IMG/VR virus record: IMGVR_UViG_3300037541_000522
Coordinates: 1-64,000 of that record
Length of the DNA: 64,000 nucleotides
Reading direction: 5' to 3' (one strand)
DNA from: a virus
The notes beneath the pieces are model-generated. The model saw only the letters and a program-made list of their open reading frames with translations, made no database searches and had not been told where the DNA came from. The position numbers and the translations under genes were made by a program. Below, piece after piece: positions 20,771-29,782 of this stretch (its first letter is position 1; the number at the start of each line of letters is the position of its first letter).

Positions 20771-21205
20771 ATGTGGATTCTTCAATGGCTACCTTGGTGG
20801 CTATTTTATATGGTACTAGCCTTAGGATTATTTGGACTAGTGGTAACTTATTTACTTAAGTTTATTCCACTACCCATAATTCATGTGTACAAAACTCCAC
20901 TACAAATTGGGTCTATTATACTTGTAGTTATCGGAGTTTATATGCTGGGCTCTATAGCTAATGAACGTGCTTGGCAGGCTAGGATAAAAGAACTAGAAGT
21001 TAAACTAGCACAAGCTGAGGCTGAAGGGGCAAAAGAAAATATTAAGATAGTAGAAAAAGTAGTTGTGCAACAGAAAATAGTACGCGAACGCGGTCAAAAT
21101 ATAGTACAGTATGTTGACCGAGAAGTAGTTAAGTATGATACTCGGTGTGAAATTCCACAACCATTTGTAGACGCACATAATCGTGCGGCGGAAAAAATAC
21201 AATGA
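20771..21205 (+). CDS. Probable inner-membrane spanin (i-spanin)
   Basis: 144 residues from the ATG at 20771 (AGGAG upstream). Two hydrophobic segments lie at the N-terminus (WLFYMVLALGLFGLVVTYLL and a second near residues 55-75), followed by a charged coiled coil (ARIKELEVKLAQAEAEG) as in Rz-type proteins. The next gene, overlapping by 4 nt, encodes a small lipoprotein, so the pair has the arrangement of i-spanin and o-spanin, which fuse inner and outer membranes at lysis. Two membrane segments instead of one is atypical. Confidence 0.7.
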   Translation: MWILQWLPWWLFYMVLALGLFGLVVTYLLKFIPLPIIHVYKTPLQIGSIILVVIGVYMLGSIANERAWQARIKELEVKLAQAEAEGAKENIKIVEKVVVQQKIVRERGQNIVQYVDREVVKYDTRCEIPQPFVDAHNRAAEKIQ

Positions 21206-21465
21206 AATCGATAGTAATAGTATTATCACTAGCGTTAGTAGGCTGTAGCACTCCTGTTCCACTAAAACCCAAATTTCCAGAAGCACCACAGGTATTACTA
21301 GAGCCTTGCAGATCTTTAAAACCACTAGAACAAAATGCTAAACTTAGTGATGTAGCTAAAACGGTTACAGAAAATTATCACCTTTACCATGATTGTAGCT
21401 TAAAATCTAGTATGTGGCAGGAGTGGTACAAAACTCAACGTAAATTATTTGAGGACATAAAATGA
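21202..21465 (+). CDS. Probable outer-membrane spanin lipoprotein (o-spanin)
   Basis: 87 residues. The signal ends in a lipobox (LALVGC), so the mature lipoprotein begins at Cys15. Early prolines (STPVPLKPKFP) are typical of Rz1-type o-spanins. The start overlaps the i-spanin gene by 4 nt and the end overlaps the endolysin gene by 4 nt. At about 73 mature residues it is slightly longer than Rz1. Confidence 0.75.
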   Translation: MKSIVIVLSLALVGCSTPVPLKPKFPEAPQVLLEPCRSLKPLEQNAKLSDVAKTVTENYHLYHDCSLKSSMWQEWYKTQRKLFEDIK

Positions 21466-22085
21466 CCTTAACCTTAGAACAATTACAAAAATTAATACCA
21501 CGAAATAAATATACAAGCTATTGGTTACAAGTTATTAATCAGCTATTTCCAGATTACGAAATTAACACTCCACTACGTCAAGCAGCTTGGATTGCACAGT
21601 GTGCACATGAGTCGGCTGAGTTTACAGTCTTACAAGAAAATCTTAACTATCGTTGGCAAAGCTTACGCAAAGTATTTTCTAAATACTTTCCTACGGATGA
21701 ACTAGCACAACAGTATGCTGGTAAACCCAATAAGCAAGAGGCAATAGCTAACCGTGTATATGCTAATCGTATGGGTAATGGCGATGAGGCTTCAGGTGAT
21801 GGATGGCGATACCGTGGCCGAGGACTTATTCAGCTAACTGGTAAAGATAATTATACTTGGTTTGCTCACAGCATAGAAATCAAACCAGAAGAAGCAGCAG
21901 ATTACCTAGAAACCTTTGAAGGAGCTGCTCAAAGTGCGTGCTGGTTTTGGGAAACTAATAGCTTAAATCGTTGGGCAGACCAAGGGGATATTTTAACCTT
22001 GACAAAACGAATTAATGGTGGTACAATAGGCATAGAAGATCGTAAAAAACACTACGAGCACGCCTTACACATACTAGGAGGCTAA
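21462..22085 (+). CDS. Endolysin, GH19 chitinase-like muramidase
   Basis: 207 residues, no signal peptide. The glycoside hydrolase family 19 signature is visible: AQCAHESAEF with the catalytic Glu in HES, RYRGRGLIQLTGKDNY (the conserved GRGxxQLTGxxNY block) and a C-terminal TKRINGGTIGIEDR segment. Phage GH19 enzymes cleave peptidoglycan during lysis. The gene sits between the spanins and small membrane proteins that are candidate holins. It needs a holin for release because no export signal is present. Confidence 0.92.
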   Translation: MTLTLEQLQKLIPRNKYTSYWLQVINQLFPDYEINTPLRQAAWIAQCAHESAEFTVLQENLNYRWQSLRKVFSKYFPTDELAQQYAGKPNKQEAIANRVYANRMGNGDEASGDGWRYRGRGLIQLTGKDNYTWFAHSIEIKPEEAADYLETFEGAAQSACWFWETNSLNRWADQGDILTLTKRINGGTIGIEDRKKHYEHALHILGG

Positions 22086-22087
22086 CG

Positions 22088-22378
22088 GTGATTAGTGATA
22101 AAAAACTATTTCTATTCTTGTTAATTTTACTTGCACTACCTGTTGCACTAGCTGCTTTTGGTAGCGATAGGTTTAGATATCCTTGTCAAGATCCTCAAAA
22201 CTGGGAAACTAAGCAGTGTCAGAAACCACTATGCGATGTTACTCGTACTTGTCCAGAGCATATATTTAAAGGGCAGCGAGATCCTAGACTAGGGCCGCCA
22301 GAGACCCGGCAAGAACCAATGACTCAAACTTGTCAACAGTGTCAACCAGATAAAGGAGGAGCTAAAGGTGCAAAATAA
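22088..22378 (+). CDS. Exported small Cys-rich protein
   Basis: 96 residues from a GTG with AGGAGG upstream. An N-terminal hydrophobic signal (LFLFLLILLALPVALAAF) precedes a short domain with eight cysteines, including CQKPLCDVTRTC and CQQCQ. Likely periplasmic. It overlaps the next gene by 11 nt. Unknown function, in the lysis block. Confidence 0.65.
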   Translation: MISDKKLFLFLLILLALPVALAAFGSDRFRYPCQDPQNWETKQCQKPLCDVTRTCPEHIFKGQRDPRLGPPETRQEPMTQTCQQCQPDKGGAKGAK

Positions 22379-22811
22379 GGAGACTTTAATTTATACCGAA
22401 GAACAACTAATGGCTAGACTTAAATTCTTTATAGGAGTTTGTCTAGCACTTACACTAACAGGCATTGTATTTGTAGTTTTATACAGTATAATATTTGTTA
22501 CACAGCCACTTAATGCTATGAGTCCAATTGATCAAAAGTTCTTTGAACTTATTGTACCTATAGCAACATTTTTAACTGGTACACTTAGTGGTATTATGCT
22601 TGCAGGAGCTAAAAAAGAAGATCAAGAAGTAATGCTTCAAGCACAAAAACAACAACAAGATGGATTTAAAGCTACTATTGAGGCTATACGTACACCAGAA
22701 CCTAAACCGCAGCACGTCAGACAAGAGCCAGTACTGTTTGCTAGTGGTCAGCCAGAAGCGGGATACGGCGGAAAACCTAAGCCTCCACAAGCACCACACC
22801 CGGAGATTTAA
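22368..22811 (+). CDS. Two-helix membrane protein, holin candidate
   Basis: 147 residues from a GTG with AAAGGAGGAG just upstream. Two membrane helices (about 17-43 and 63-82) are followed by a Gln/Pro-rich cytoplasmic tail. Number of helices, size and location beside the endolysin fit a holin or antiholin, but the long tail is atypical and no family motif is seen. Confidence 0.6.
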   Translation: MQNKETLIYTEEQLMARLKFFIGVCLALTLTGIVFVVLYSIIFVTQPLNAMSPIDQKFFELIVPIATFLTGTLSGIMLAGAKKEDQEVMLQAQKQQQDGFKATIEAIRTPEPKPQHVRQEPVLFASGQPEAGYGGKPKPPQAPHPEI

Positions 22812-23030
22812 ATGCTTAAATCACTACTACAAGATGGAGTAGATGGCAGCCTAAGCAGCAAACGTGTAATAACATTTTTAGCTTTTATGCTATGTAGCCT
22901 AGGTTTTGTAGCTAATTTATTTTTTGGGTATAAGGTAGACGGAACACTATACGATAGTATGATGTACATAGTATTAGTAGGTTTAGGTGTAATTGTTACT
23001 GAAAAGTTTAGCCCACACAAAAAGGACTAA
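22812..23030 (+). CDS. Small two-helix membrane protein, holin candidate
   Basis: 72 residues, with two hydrophobic helices (ITFLAFMLCSLGFVANLFF and DSMMYIVLVGLGVIV) and a charged C-terminus (HKKD). This is a class II holin-like profile. It starts right after the preceding stop. Which of the two neighbours is the true holin cannot be decided from sequence. Confidence 0.6.
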   Translation: MLKSLLQDGVDGSLSSKRVITFLAFMLCSLGFVANLFFGYKVDGTLYDSMMYIVLVGLGVIVTEKFSPHKKD

Positions 23031-23032
23031 TC

Positions 23033-23230
23033 ATGAAATATATTTTAGCGGTATTAATTTCGTTGTTTGCTACAGGCTATGTGGCAGCTGAACCCGAAAC
23101 AAAACGGGTCTGTGAGATCCAAAAGGATAGCAAAGGTAAAGAGCAAGAAGTTTGTAAAACTATAAAGATCCATAAGAAACTAGAAGGGGCTCAAAAGCCT
23201 AGTGAGGTAAAACCAGACACAAAAAAGTAA
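23033..23230 (+). CDS. Small secreted protein
   Basis: 65 residues, with a signal peptide (MKYILAVLISLFATGYVAA) and a Lys-rich mature part with two cysteines. AAAGGAC upstream. Function unknown; last gene of the lysis block. Confidence 0.65.
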   Translation: MKYILAVLISLFATGYVAAEPETKRVCEIQKDSKGKEQEVCKTIKIHKKLEGAQKPSEVKPDTKK

Positions 23231-23270
23231 TCTAAGTGTTTAACCTTAACTTCTTAACAGGGTCGAATCA

Positions 23271-23960
23271 ATGGCAACTAGATCAGGTAAAAAAGCTCGT
23301 AAACAACAAACCAATACTCAATCAAACCCAATTGAGTATGGATTTAGAGATGTAAAACCTCTTAATTTTATACAAGAACAATACTTAAATGCTATAAAAC
23401 AAAATGAGGTAGTTTTTGGAGTAGGCAGTGCAGGTACAGGTAAAACATTTGTAGCTGCTAGCTATGCTGCAGGAGAGCTTTTTCATAGACGCATAAATAA
23501 AATTATACTAACCCGTCCAAATGTAGAAACTGGCCGCGGCTTAGGATTTTTACCAGGTGAATTAGAGGAAAAGTATGCCCCATACTTAGAACCATTTGAC
23601 AACGTGTTTCAACGATCTTTAGGTAAAGGATTCTATGAATATGCACTTAAAAATAAAGATATAGAACCCCGGCCTATAGGATTTATGCGTGGAGCAACAT
23701 TTGATAATGCAATAGTTTTAGTCGATGAAGCGCAAAACTTAACTAAAACTGAACTAAAAATGCTCTTATCACGCATAGGTAAAAATTGTAAAGTAATTTT
23801 AAGCGGTGACCCAGATCAGCGAGACTTAAATAATTCAGGACTAGAGGACGCTATAAAACGGCTAGAAGGTATTGAAGGTATTGAAGTAATTAGATTTTTA
23901 GATCAAGATATAGTTCGTAGCAAAATGTGTAAACAAATAATTTTAGCATATAAGGATTAA
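23271..23960 (+). CDS. phoH: PhoH-like ATPase
   Basis: 229 residues. Walker A GSAGTGKTF lies near residue 54, then KIILTRPNVETGRGLGFLPG, and Walker B VLVDEAQN near residue 160, followed by LSGDPDQRD. This is the PhoH family (RNA-helicase-like ATPase), common in aquatic phages and often linked to phosphate starvation, although its phage role is not settled. The start codon at 23271 is the only good one. Confidence 0.92.
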   Translation: MATRSGKKARKQQTNTQSNPIEYGFRDVKPLNFIQEQYLNAIKQNEVVFGVGSAGTGKTFVAASYAAGELFHRRINKIILTRPNVETGRGLGFLPGELEEKYAPYLEPFDNVFQRSLGKGFYEYALKNKDIEPRPIGFMRGATFDNAIVLVDEAQNLTKTELKMLLSRIGKNCKVILSGDPDQRDLNNSGLEDAIKRLEGIEGIEVIRFLDQDIVRSKMCKQIILAYKD

Positions 23961-23961
23961 A

Positions 23962-24612
23962 ATGGCAAAAACTTACAAACCCACTAGTGGCATGGCATCG
24001 GCAGCTCGTCGTGCCCTAAAGTGGAAAGACGAAGGTAAGCCTGGTGGTACCCTAGTAGGTTTAGCCAGAGCTAATCAATTAAAGGATCGTGATCCACTAA
24101 GCGCTTCAACTGTCCTACGAATGTACAGCTTTTTTTCTCGTCATGAAGTAGACAAAAGGGCTACAGGTTTTCGTAGCGGCGAAGAAGGTTTTCCTAGTAA
24201 GGGTAGAGTAGCTTGGGATCTCTGGGGAGGCGATGGTGGTTATTCGTGGAGCAAGGCTAAACGCAATCAAATTATGCGTGAACGCGAAGGCAAAGCTCTT
24301 AAATTACTAAGCCTAACAGTAAAAGCATATGTAAAGCAGGAATATCTAGACATTGTAGCCGAAGCAATTGAAGACTATGCTAACGAAAGTATCTCAGAAG
24401 AAGTAGAAGCCTTTGGTCAGTTTATGTACCACGCAGAACTACTACGTAATGGTCATGTTGATGTATACTTACAAGACTTACCAGACGTAGACCAACCTTA
24501 TCGCGACATACTAGTAGAAATAGTTAGTACCTTATACGATAGTGATGAAGATAGTTCGGATGATATGGATGATGAGGATAGTGACCAAGACACTGACGAT
24601 TCACCCAGATAA
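23962..24612 (+). CDS. Conserved phage protein with WDLWGGD motif
   Basis: 216 residues, with AAGGATTAAA before the ATG. The N-terminal domain (ARANQLKDRDPLSASTVLRM, then a R-H-E-V-D segment, SKGRVAWDLWGGDGGYSW) is a widespread phage domain seen in structural or head-related proteins. The helical middle and an extremely acidic C-terminus (S-D-E-D repeats) follow. Function unknown. It is the last gene before the convergent terminator. Confidence 0.75.
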   Translation: MAKTYKPTSGMASAARRALKWKDEGKPGGTLVGLARANQLKDRDPLSASTVLRMYSFFSRHEVDKRATGFRSGEEGFPSKGRVAWDLWGGDGGYSWSKAKRNQIMREREGKALKLLSLTVKAYVKQEYLDIVAEAIEDYANESISEEVEAFGQFMYHAELLRNGHVDVYLQDLPDVDQPYRDILVEIVSTLYDSDEDSSDDMDDEDSDQDTDDSPR

Positions 24613-24613
24613 C

Positions 24614-24649
24614 AAAAAGCCCCGTTACTTTACAGTAACGGGGCTTTTT
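24614..24649. terminator. Bidirectional terminator between convergent blocks
   Basis: A perfect 16-bp stem with A-rich and T-rich flanks: AAAAAGCCCCGTTACT / AGTAACGGGGCTTTTT with a 4-nt loop. It can stop transcription from both sides. Confidence 0.95.
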
Positions 24650-24651
24650 GT

Positions 24652-24828
24652 TTAACTAGCAGGCGTTTCAGGTGGAGGCTGAAGTGCTTGTAGTTGTTCT
24701 TGTGCTTCTTTTTGGATCTTTTGACTTAGAGGATTGCAAACTTTAGCAGGCAATTCTTGTAAGCCTGCTAAGAGTGCATTAATTTCGTTTACGCTAAGTG
24801 TAAGTGTTAAGATAGGATCATTATTCAT
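24652..24828 (-). CDS. Small conserved phage protein
   Basis: 58 residues, start MNNDPILTLTLSVNEINALL, with a middle LQELPAKVCNPLSQKIQKE and a Pro-rich end. Similar short helical proteins are frequent in tailed phages. No strong ribosome site is visible. It lies between the RNR gene and the terminator. Confidence 0.75.
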   Translation of the reverse strand: MNNDPILTLTLSVNEINALLAGLQELPAKVCNPLSQKIQKEAQEQLQALQPPPETPAS

Positions 24829-24837
24829 ATTTAAATA

Positions 24838-26799
24838 TTACTTTACTGGGCATGCGCCGGTTAAACATTCGTCATCTAAGATTGCGTCAAAACTATTGGC
24901 ACTATCTATATTGACGGCTTTTAGGTCTTGAACATATGTGCGAAACGTATATTCGTCGACAACTTCTTGTGGTAGGTATAGGTAGCCAAGATCTTTGGCT
25001 GTTTTTGTAGGATCACTTCTATAAATAAATGAAACTCCAACATAGCAGTCCCAATTATTCATTAACCAATCTACAATTTGTGGAACTTCATGCGGCTCGT
25101 AGCTAATAGTTACTGAGGTATTTTGCTGAGTCCACGAAGTTTGAATTAGTTTATATCGTTCAAGTTGGTCAATAGCAGTTTCTAGGTTAACTTCTTTGCC
25201 ATCTTGTTTGTGGAATGGAACATCCGACCACTCTACTGGAAAGGTTACTAGAACACCGGTATCGTCTGTGGGATGATTAAATACTCGGTAGTTTGCTTCA
25301 CGCAATTTATCTACAACTGGATCGTACTTGCTAAACTGTACATTGTTGAAAATGTACTTGCCTAGAGGCTTATGAACTCCCTCAGTGGTATCCATAATTT
25401 TCGATAACGTGCCACTAGGCTTAACACAAGTAATATTCTTGGGACGTGGTAAGCCTAGCTCATCAGCCATACCAATTGCTGCACTAGTAGCTGTACGTTT
25501 TAGGTATTCATAATCGTAACCAGTCATGTCTGGACGCTTAGCAATACCAGTTAGGCCTACACCACACAGTCGCAAGAAGTAATTGTTGAGATGCCATGCT
25601 TCTTGAAGGATACCGTCTTTGAGGTTAACACAGGTTTGACGGTAATTAGCTCGGGCGGCAAGCCGTATAGCTTCGTGAAGTCCTGCGGTATTTCCCTTAA
25701 ACTTTCCAATATCTGTTTCTGTAAGATTACAGAATGATTTGTTTCCGAGTAGAATCTCAACACAAGGATTTGCTCCCTTATACCAAGGTGCACGACGACG
25801 TGCTTCTTGTGCATTAATAAACCCTGGCTCACTTCCGCCAGCTTCTTGCATAATTGCAAAGATTTCGCTTAGTTGCTCGTAGGTAGGCTTTTCATTAAAC
25901 ACTAGACTATTGTTACTTTGCTGACGATGTGCATTGCCATGCAACCACCAGTCTTTTTTAGCTACTGCAAATTCTTGCCACTCCGGTTGGCCGTAGTCGA
26001 AAAGCGCAATCTCAGCACTTCGGCGACTAGACAGAATGGTACCAAGCCAATTAACAATATCCATGATATCCATTCTGGTGAGTAGTGAATCTGCCCGTCC
26101 ATTAAGGATACGGGCGATAGCAACATAAGCAGTACTGATAGCCGAGTCACCCGAACTAATCCATCCATAGCCTTTTAACCTTTCACCAGCAGGACGCAGT
26201 TGACTGAAGTCTAGAACAAGAGTATCAGCAGGATATTTTCCTGCCATTAGTTTACCAATGCTTTTAGCCCATGCTTCTGCACTATCGCCAACCTGAATAC
26301 GCCAAGTTTTTGTTTGCGGGTCCCAAGTTTCTACATTATGTTCACAGCCACCTTTTTCAGTACGCTGTGATCGTACCACTTCGATATTTTGAATAGGTTT
26401 TGAGAATCCATTTAGTGTGCCTATAATAGGCTTAAATCCTACGCCGCAACCTTGTAAAAGTAGCCATAGTACATCTACTACGTCATATACAGTTTCAACC
26501 TCTGTAAAGCTACAATTAAACTGTGATGCTTCACGATTTTTAGCTACTTGTGTGCCGCCTAGCCATAAGGTACGACCGCTCATAGAAACTTTACGCTCAA
26601 GCATAAGTTGTTCTAGGCGATTTAGTTCTGCGTACTCATTGGGAAGCAGCTGCCTACCGGCAGCACGTTCCCACAACCATGCCTGATGTGAGATTACTCG
26701 GCTAACAGTATCTTGCCAAGTTTCAAATTGTTTGCCATCATCACTGATGGGTCTGTTATAAGTTCTGCGTGTAATTACTTGTGCTCGTGTGCTTGTCAT
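24838..26799 (-). CDS. nrdJ: Class II (B12-dependent) ribonucleoside-triphosphate reductase
   Basis: 653 residues. Reduces ribonucleotides to deoxyribonucleotides using adenosylcobalamin. The expected cysteines are present: FNCSF near residue 95 (redox pair), NPCVEI near 345 (thiyl radical site) followed 11 residues later by SFCNL (redox partner), and the C-terminal ECLTGACPVK relay pair (C-x4-C). The length is close to the monomeric Lactobacillus-type enzyme, slightly shorter. T5 itself uses class I genes, so this is a replacement. It needs host cobalamin. A glutaredoxin-like gene at 32195 could be its reductant. Confidence 0.95.
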   Translation of the reverse strand: MTSTRAQVITRRTYNRPISDDGKQFETWQDTVSRVISHQAWLWERAAGRQLLPNEYAELNRLEQLMLERKVSMSGRTLWLGGTQVAKNREASQFNCSFTEVETVYDVVDVLWLLLQGCGVGFKPIIGTLNGFSKPIQNIEVVRSQRTEKGGCEHNVETWDPQTKTWRIQVGDSAEAWAKSIGKLMAGKYPADTLVLDFSQLRPAGERLKGYGWISSGDSAISTAYVAIARILNGRADSLLTRMDIMDIVNWLGTILSSRRSAEIALFDYGQPEWQEFAVAKKDWWLHGNAHRQQSNNSLVFNEKPTYEQLSEIFAIMQEAGGSEPGFINAQEARRRAPWYKGANPCVEILLGNKSFCNLTETDIGKFKGNTAGLHEAIRLAARANYRQTCVNLKDGILQEAWHLNNYFLRLCGVGLTGIAKRPDMTGYDYEYLKRTATSAAIGMADELGLPRPKNITCVKPSGTLSKIMDTTEGVHKPLGKYIFNNVQFSKYDPVVDKLREANYRVFNHPTDDTGVLVTFPVEWSDVPFHKQDGKEVNLETAIDQLERYKLIQTSWTQQNTSVTISYEPHEVPQIVDWLMNNWDCYVGVSFIYRSDPTKTAKDLGYLYLPQEVVDEYTFRTYVQDLKAVNIDSANSFDAILDDECLTGACPVK

Positions 26800-26808
26800 G
26801 TTACTCCT

Positions 26809-27294
26809 CTATGTTCCTGTGCTGCCAAAGCCACCTGTACCTCGTTGGGTATCATTCCAGCAGTCTGTAAATGTGGCTAATTGAATTGGTACTATTACTA
26901 GCTGGGCAATTCTGTCGCCTTGTGAAATTTTATATAGGTCGCCTGAAATATTTTTTAACAGAACTTTTAGTTCGCCACGGTAATCACTGTCTATAACGCC
27001 TACGCTATTAGGCAGTATGATTCCCCTTTTTCCTTGACTGGATCTGTTAAAGATTAACCCGACAAAGCCTACTGGAATTTTGACTGCTATACCTGTACCA
27101 ACAGCTTTGGTTTCTTCAGGATAAAGATCAATAGTTTCCGCACTACACAGATCGGCTCCTGCATCTGTGGGGTGCTGACGTTTAGGTAGCTCTGCATCTG
27201 CCGTTAGTCGTAAACATTGAATATTAAGTGTACTAGCATAAAATCCTGCTATATTAGTTGTTCCTGTTAGTGTTGCGCCATTTGTTATCATCAT
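26809..27294 (-). CDS. dut: dUTP diphosphatase
   Basis: 161 residues. Hydrolyses dUTP to dUMP and pyrophosphate. All five trimeric dUTPase motifs are visible: DAGADLCS, RSSQGKRGI, GVIDSDYRGELKV, GDRIAQLVI and the C-terminal RGTGGFGSTG. Motif 2 has RSSQGKR in place of RSSxxxK. The start codon is ATGATG next to the exonuclease stop (overlap 4 nt). Confidence 0.95.
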   Translation of the reverse strand: MMITNGATLTGTTNIAGFYASTLNIQCLRLTADAELPKRQHPTDAGADLCSAETIDLYPEETKAVGTGIAVKIPVGFVGLIFNRSSQGKRGIILPNSVGVIDSDYRGELKVLLKNISGDLYKISQGDRIAQLVIVPIQLATFTDCWNDTQRGTGGFGSTGT

Positions 27295-28133
27295 TTAATA
27301 TACTCTTGTAGGATGGTGTCTATTTGTCGGGTATTAGAACCTAGTGCATCTGCACAGTATGTAACTAAGTCCATAAGTTGATAGTTTAGCATGATAGTAT
27401 CTGCACTATCATTAAGTGTTTTAACGTATTTTAGTTTGCTGGAGATAGGTAGATTTGCAACTATGTCAAGAGCAGTGCCCCATTCTTCCACAAGTTGATG
27501 AGCACGTTTAGGGCCGATGCCTTCTACTCCGCGAACATTATCTCCAGTATCACCCATTAGGCATTTAATACTAATGTATTGATCTTGTGTAAAGTCGTAG
27601 TGAGTGTGCCAATTATTAGCTGTAACTTCTTTGCGTGTTACATAACTAAATCTACTAGTATCTTCACCCACTAGTAGATCCCAATCTTTATCGCTACTGA
27701 TTAGCCAAGTATGGGTAACTGGATAGTTTTTGACCTGTTGAGTTATGTAAGCGGCTATATCATCAGCCTCAGTTTGTGGAAACTGAACAACCGGGTATGT
27801 AGTCTGAGTACGAATCCAGTCTAGTGTGTGCTGGTAGTCTTCAAAAAATCGCTCAAAAGCTGCACGTTCTGCTTCAGTTTGCTCAGCAAATTTATCTTTT
27901 CGGTTTTGCTTATATTCAGGATAAATCTGTTTACGATAGCTGCTTGAACCTTGATCCGCAGCCACAATAACCCAGCGAGCTTTGTAACTCTTTTTAAGAC
28001 TATCTATTGTACGCAAGTAATCTTCATAAAAGTCTGTTGCGCCATTGTGTTTCCAGCGAAATGCTAAGTTTAGTGCATCCACTACCATTAAGGTATTTTC
28101 TAATTCACTTACTTGTTGAAATGATTTACTCAT
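27291..28133 (-). CDS. 5'-3' exonuclease / flap endonuclease (T5 D15 type)
   Basis: 280 residues. Conserved acidic clusters of the PIN/FEN family: MVVDALNL, AADQGSSSYRKQIYPEYKQNR, TEADDIAAY, ISSDKDWDLL, then the helix-hairpin-helix GDTGDNVRGVEGIGPKRA. It removes RNA primers and flaps during replication. The position beside dut and the SbcCD-like genes mirrors T5. Confidence 0.93.
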   Translation of the reverse strand: MSKSFQQVSELENTLMVVDALNLAFRWKHNGATDFYEDYLRTIDSLKKSYKARWVIVAADQGSSSYRKQIYPEYKQNRKDKFAEQTEAERAAFERFFEDYQHTLDWIRTQTTYPVVQFPQTEADDIAAYITQQVKNYPVTHTWLISSDKDWDLLVGEDTSRFSYVTRKEVTANNWHTHYDFTQDQYISIKCLMGDTGDNVRGVEGIGPKRAHQLVEEWGTALDIVANLPISSKLKYVKTLNDSADTIMLNYQLMDLVTYCADALGSNTRQIDTILQEYIK

Positions 28134-28135
28134 AT

Positions 28136-29146
28136 TTAGTGCTTAATCTGACTCCAAACACGGGTTCTAATTTGAGCTTGTAGTGTCTCTGGAAGGTGTA
28201 CATAATCAAGTTCTTCACTCATTTTAGCACCGTGTTTAAATGCCCAATCAAAAAACTTAATAGCTTCTTGGCTGGATTTTTTATCTTGTGGATCTTTGTA
28301 CATGATAATAAAACTAGCAGTACTAATTGGCCAAGTATTCTTACCCGGTTGATCAACAATACTTAGACCCATACCGGGTACACTAAACCAATCTGCACCA
28401 GCCGCAGCGGCAGCAAAAGTAGTATCATCAGGATTAACAAATATACCGTCCTTGTTTTGTAGTTTCATGTAGGTCATGTTATTTTTCTTAACATAGGCAT
28501 ACTCTACATATCCCACAGAACCACGTACCCTACGCACATTAGCAGCCACGCCTTCATTACCTTTGCCACCTACACTGCTACTAGCAGGCCATTTTACTGC
28601 TGCGCCACGTCCTACACGACTCATCCAGTCTGGGCTTACTGTGCTCAAGTAATCAGTAAAATTAAAAGTAGTTCCCGATCCATCAGCTCTGTGTACTACG
28701 GTAATAGCCATATCTGGTAATTTTTTGGCTGGATTAAGTTGCTGAAGTTTAGGGTCATTCCACTTTGTAATCGTACCCATGAAAACTTCAGCCAGTACGG
28801 GTCCGGTAATAACAAGCTCACCGGGTTGGAATCCGTCAAGATTAATAATAGGAACTGTTCCACCTATAATTGCAGGAAATTGAACTTGTCCCAGTTTATC
28901 TAGGTCTTCACCCTTAACCGGAGCATCTGTAGCTCCAAATGTTACTGTTTTATTATTAATTTGACGAATACCGCCAGAACTGCCAATACTTTGATAATTT
29001 AATCCAATTTTAGTCTCTTTTTGATAGGCTTCAGCCCATTTAGCGTATATTGGATAAGGAAAAGTAGCTCCTGCTGCTGTAATTGTTTGAGCTGCAACTG
29101 AAATAGAGGCTGTAGCAAGAATAATTCCAACTAATTTATTAATCAT
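28136..29146 (-). CDS. pstS: PstS-like periplasmic phosphate-binding protein
   Basis: 336 residues from the ATG at 29146 (AGGA 6 nt upstream). A signal peptide (GIILATASISVAAQ) is followed by the PstS fold: GATFPYPIYAKW, IGSSGGIRQI, FGATDAPV, VVHRADGSGTTF and SVGGKGNEGVA. These blocks line the phosphate site. Phage pstS genes are auxiliary metabolic genes that can raise phosphate uptake in starved hosts; no other pst genes are present, so it would have to work with the host transporter. It sits between replication nucleases. Confidence 0.93.
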   Translation of the reverse strand: MINKLVGIILATASISVAAQTITAAGATFPYPIYAKWAEAYQKETKIGLNYQSIGSSGGIRQINNKTVTFGATDAPVKGEDLDKLGQVQFPAIIGGTVPIINLDGFQPGELVITGPVLAEVFMGTITKWNDPKLQQLNPAKKLPDMAITVVHRADGSGTTFNFTDYLSTVSPDWMSRVGRGAAVKWPASSSVGGKGNEGVAANVRRVRGSVGYVEYAYVKKNNMTYMKLQNKDGIFVNPDDTTFAAAAAGADWFSVPGMGLSIVDQPGKNTWPISTASFIIMYKDPQDKKSSQEAIKFFDWAFKHGAKMSEELDYVHLPETLQAQIRTRVWSQIKH

Positions 29147-29154
29147 AGACAATC

Positions 29155-29610
29155 CTAGGTTTTGATAAACTCAATATTTTCATTTGTTATCCAATCTTCT
29201 GCTAGTGCAACAAAAAACTTATACTCGTCTCTGTTTATATACACATAAGGATATAGGTCATTAGGTATATCTTGAAAGGCTACAAATATTTTACTACGAT
29301 CAAACTTAAAGAATAGTAGTGGTTGTTTACCGACTTGACCACTTTCTCGTAGTGTTTGCTGCCACCAGTCTAGAAGCGTAGGACTTTTACTAGTTAATAT
29401 ATGGCTAGTAAGATGATCGTCTGCATAGCCTTTTACTTCTACGCAGTATATATTCTTTTCGCCCGGAATATATAAGTCACCTTTTAGGCCATGTTTTTCA
29501 TTTAGGGCACCAGAACCTGGAACTCGTTCCCACTTTAACTGGGTATGTTCTCGTAAAAATTCTTTTACTTTGGTTTCTGTTCTAGCGCCCTTTTGTCGGC
29601 TATCTACCAC
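29155..29610 (-). CDS. PD-(D/E)xK nuclease, Holliday-junction-resolvase-like
   Basis: 151 residues from a GTG overlapping the previous gene by 11 nt. KGARTETKVKEFLRE, then GDLYIP and YCVEVKGY give the E...GD...ExK arrangement of the restriction-endonuclease fold, as in Hjc/VRR-type resolvases. Location among recombination genes supports processing of branched DNA. Confidence 0.75.
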   Translation of the reverse strand: MVDSRQKGARTETKVKEFLREHTQLKWERVPGSGALNEKHGLKGDLYIPGEKNIYCVEVKGYADDHLTSHILTSKSPTLLDWWQQTLRESGQVGKQPLLFFKFDRSKIFVAFQDIPNDLYPYVYINRDEYKFFVALAEDWITNENIEFIKT

Positions 29611-29782
29611 GACGAATTTTTGGAACTACACCCACGGGCTTAGGATTTTTCCAGTTATCTATGGCTTGATTTATTTCTAGGGCTAGGGCATTCCAATCAG
29701 TTATCATGTCTAGTTTACCACCAGCGTGATAAACAAATGTGGTATGCTTGCCTTTTACAATCTTTGAGCGTTTGGGCTTCAC
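29600..29782 (-). CDS. Small basic protein
   Basis: 60 residues, Lys/Arg-rich at both ends (MKPKRSKIVKGKH, PKIRRGR). It overlaps the aldolase stop by 1 nt and the nuclease start by 11 nt, so it belongs to the same operon. Unknown function. Confidence 0.6.
   Translation of the reverse strand: MKPKRSKIVKGKHTTFVYHAGGKLDMITDWNALALEINQAIDNWKNPKPVGVVPKIRRGR

Noticed and set aside
24734-24931. 65-codon plus-strand ORF
   Set aside because: It is antisense to the 58-residue gene and the end of nrdJ.
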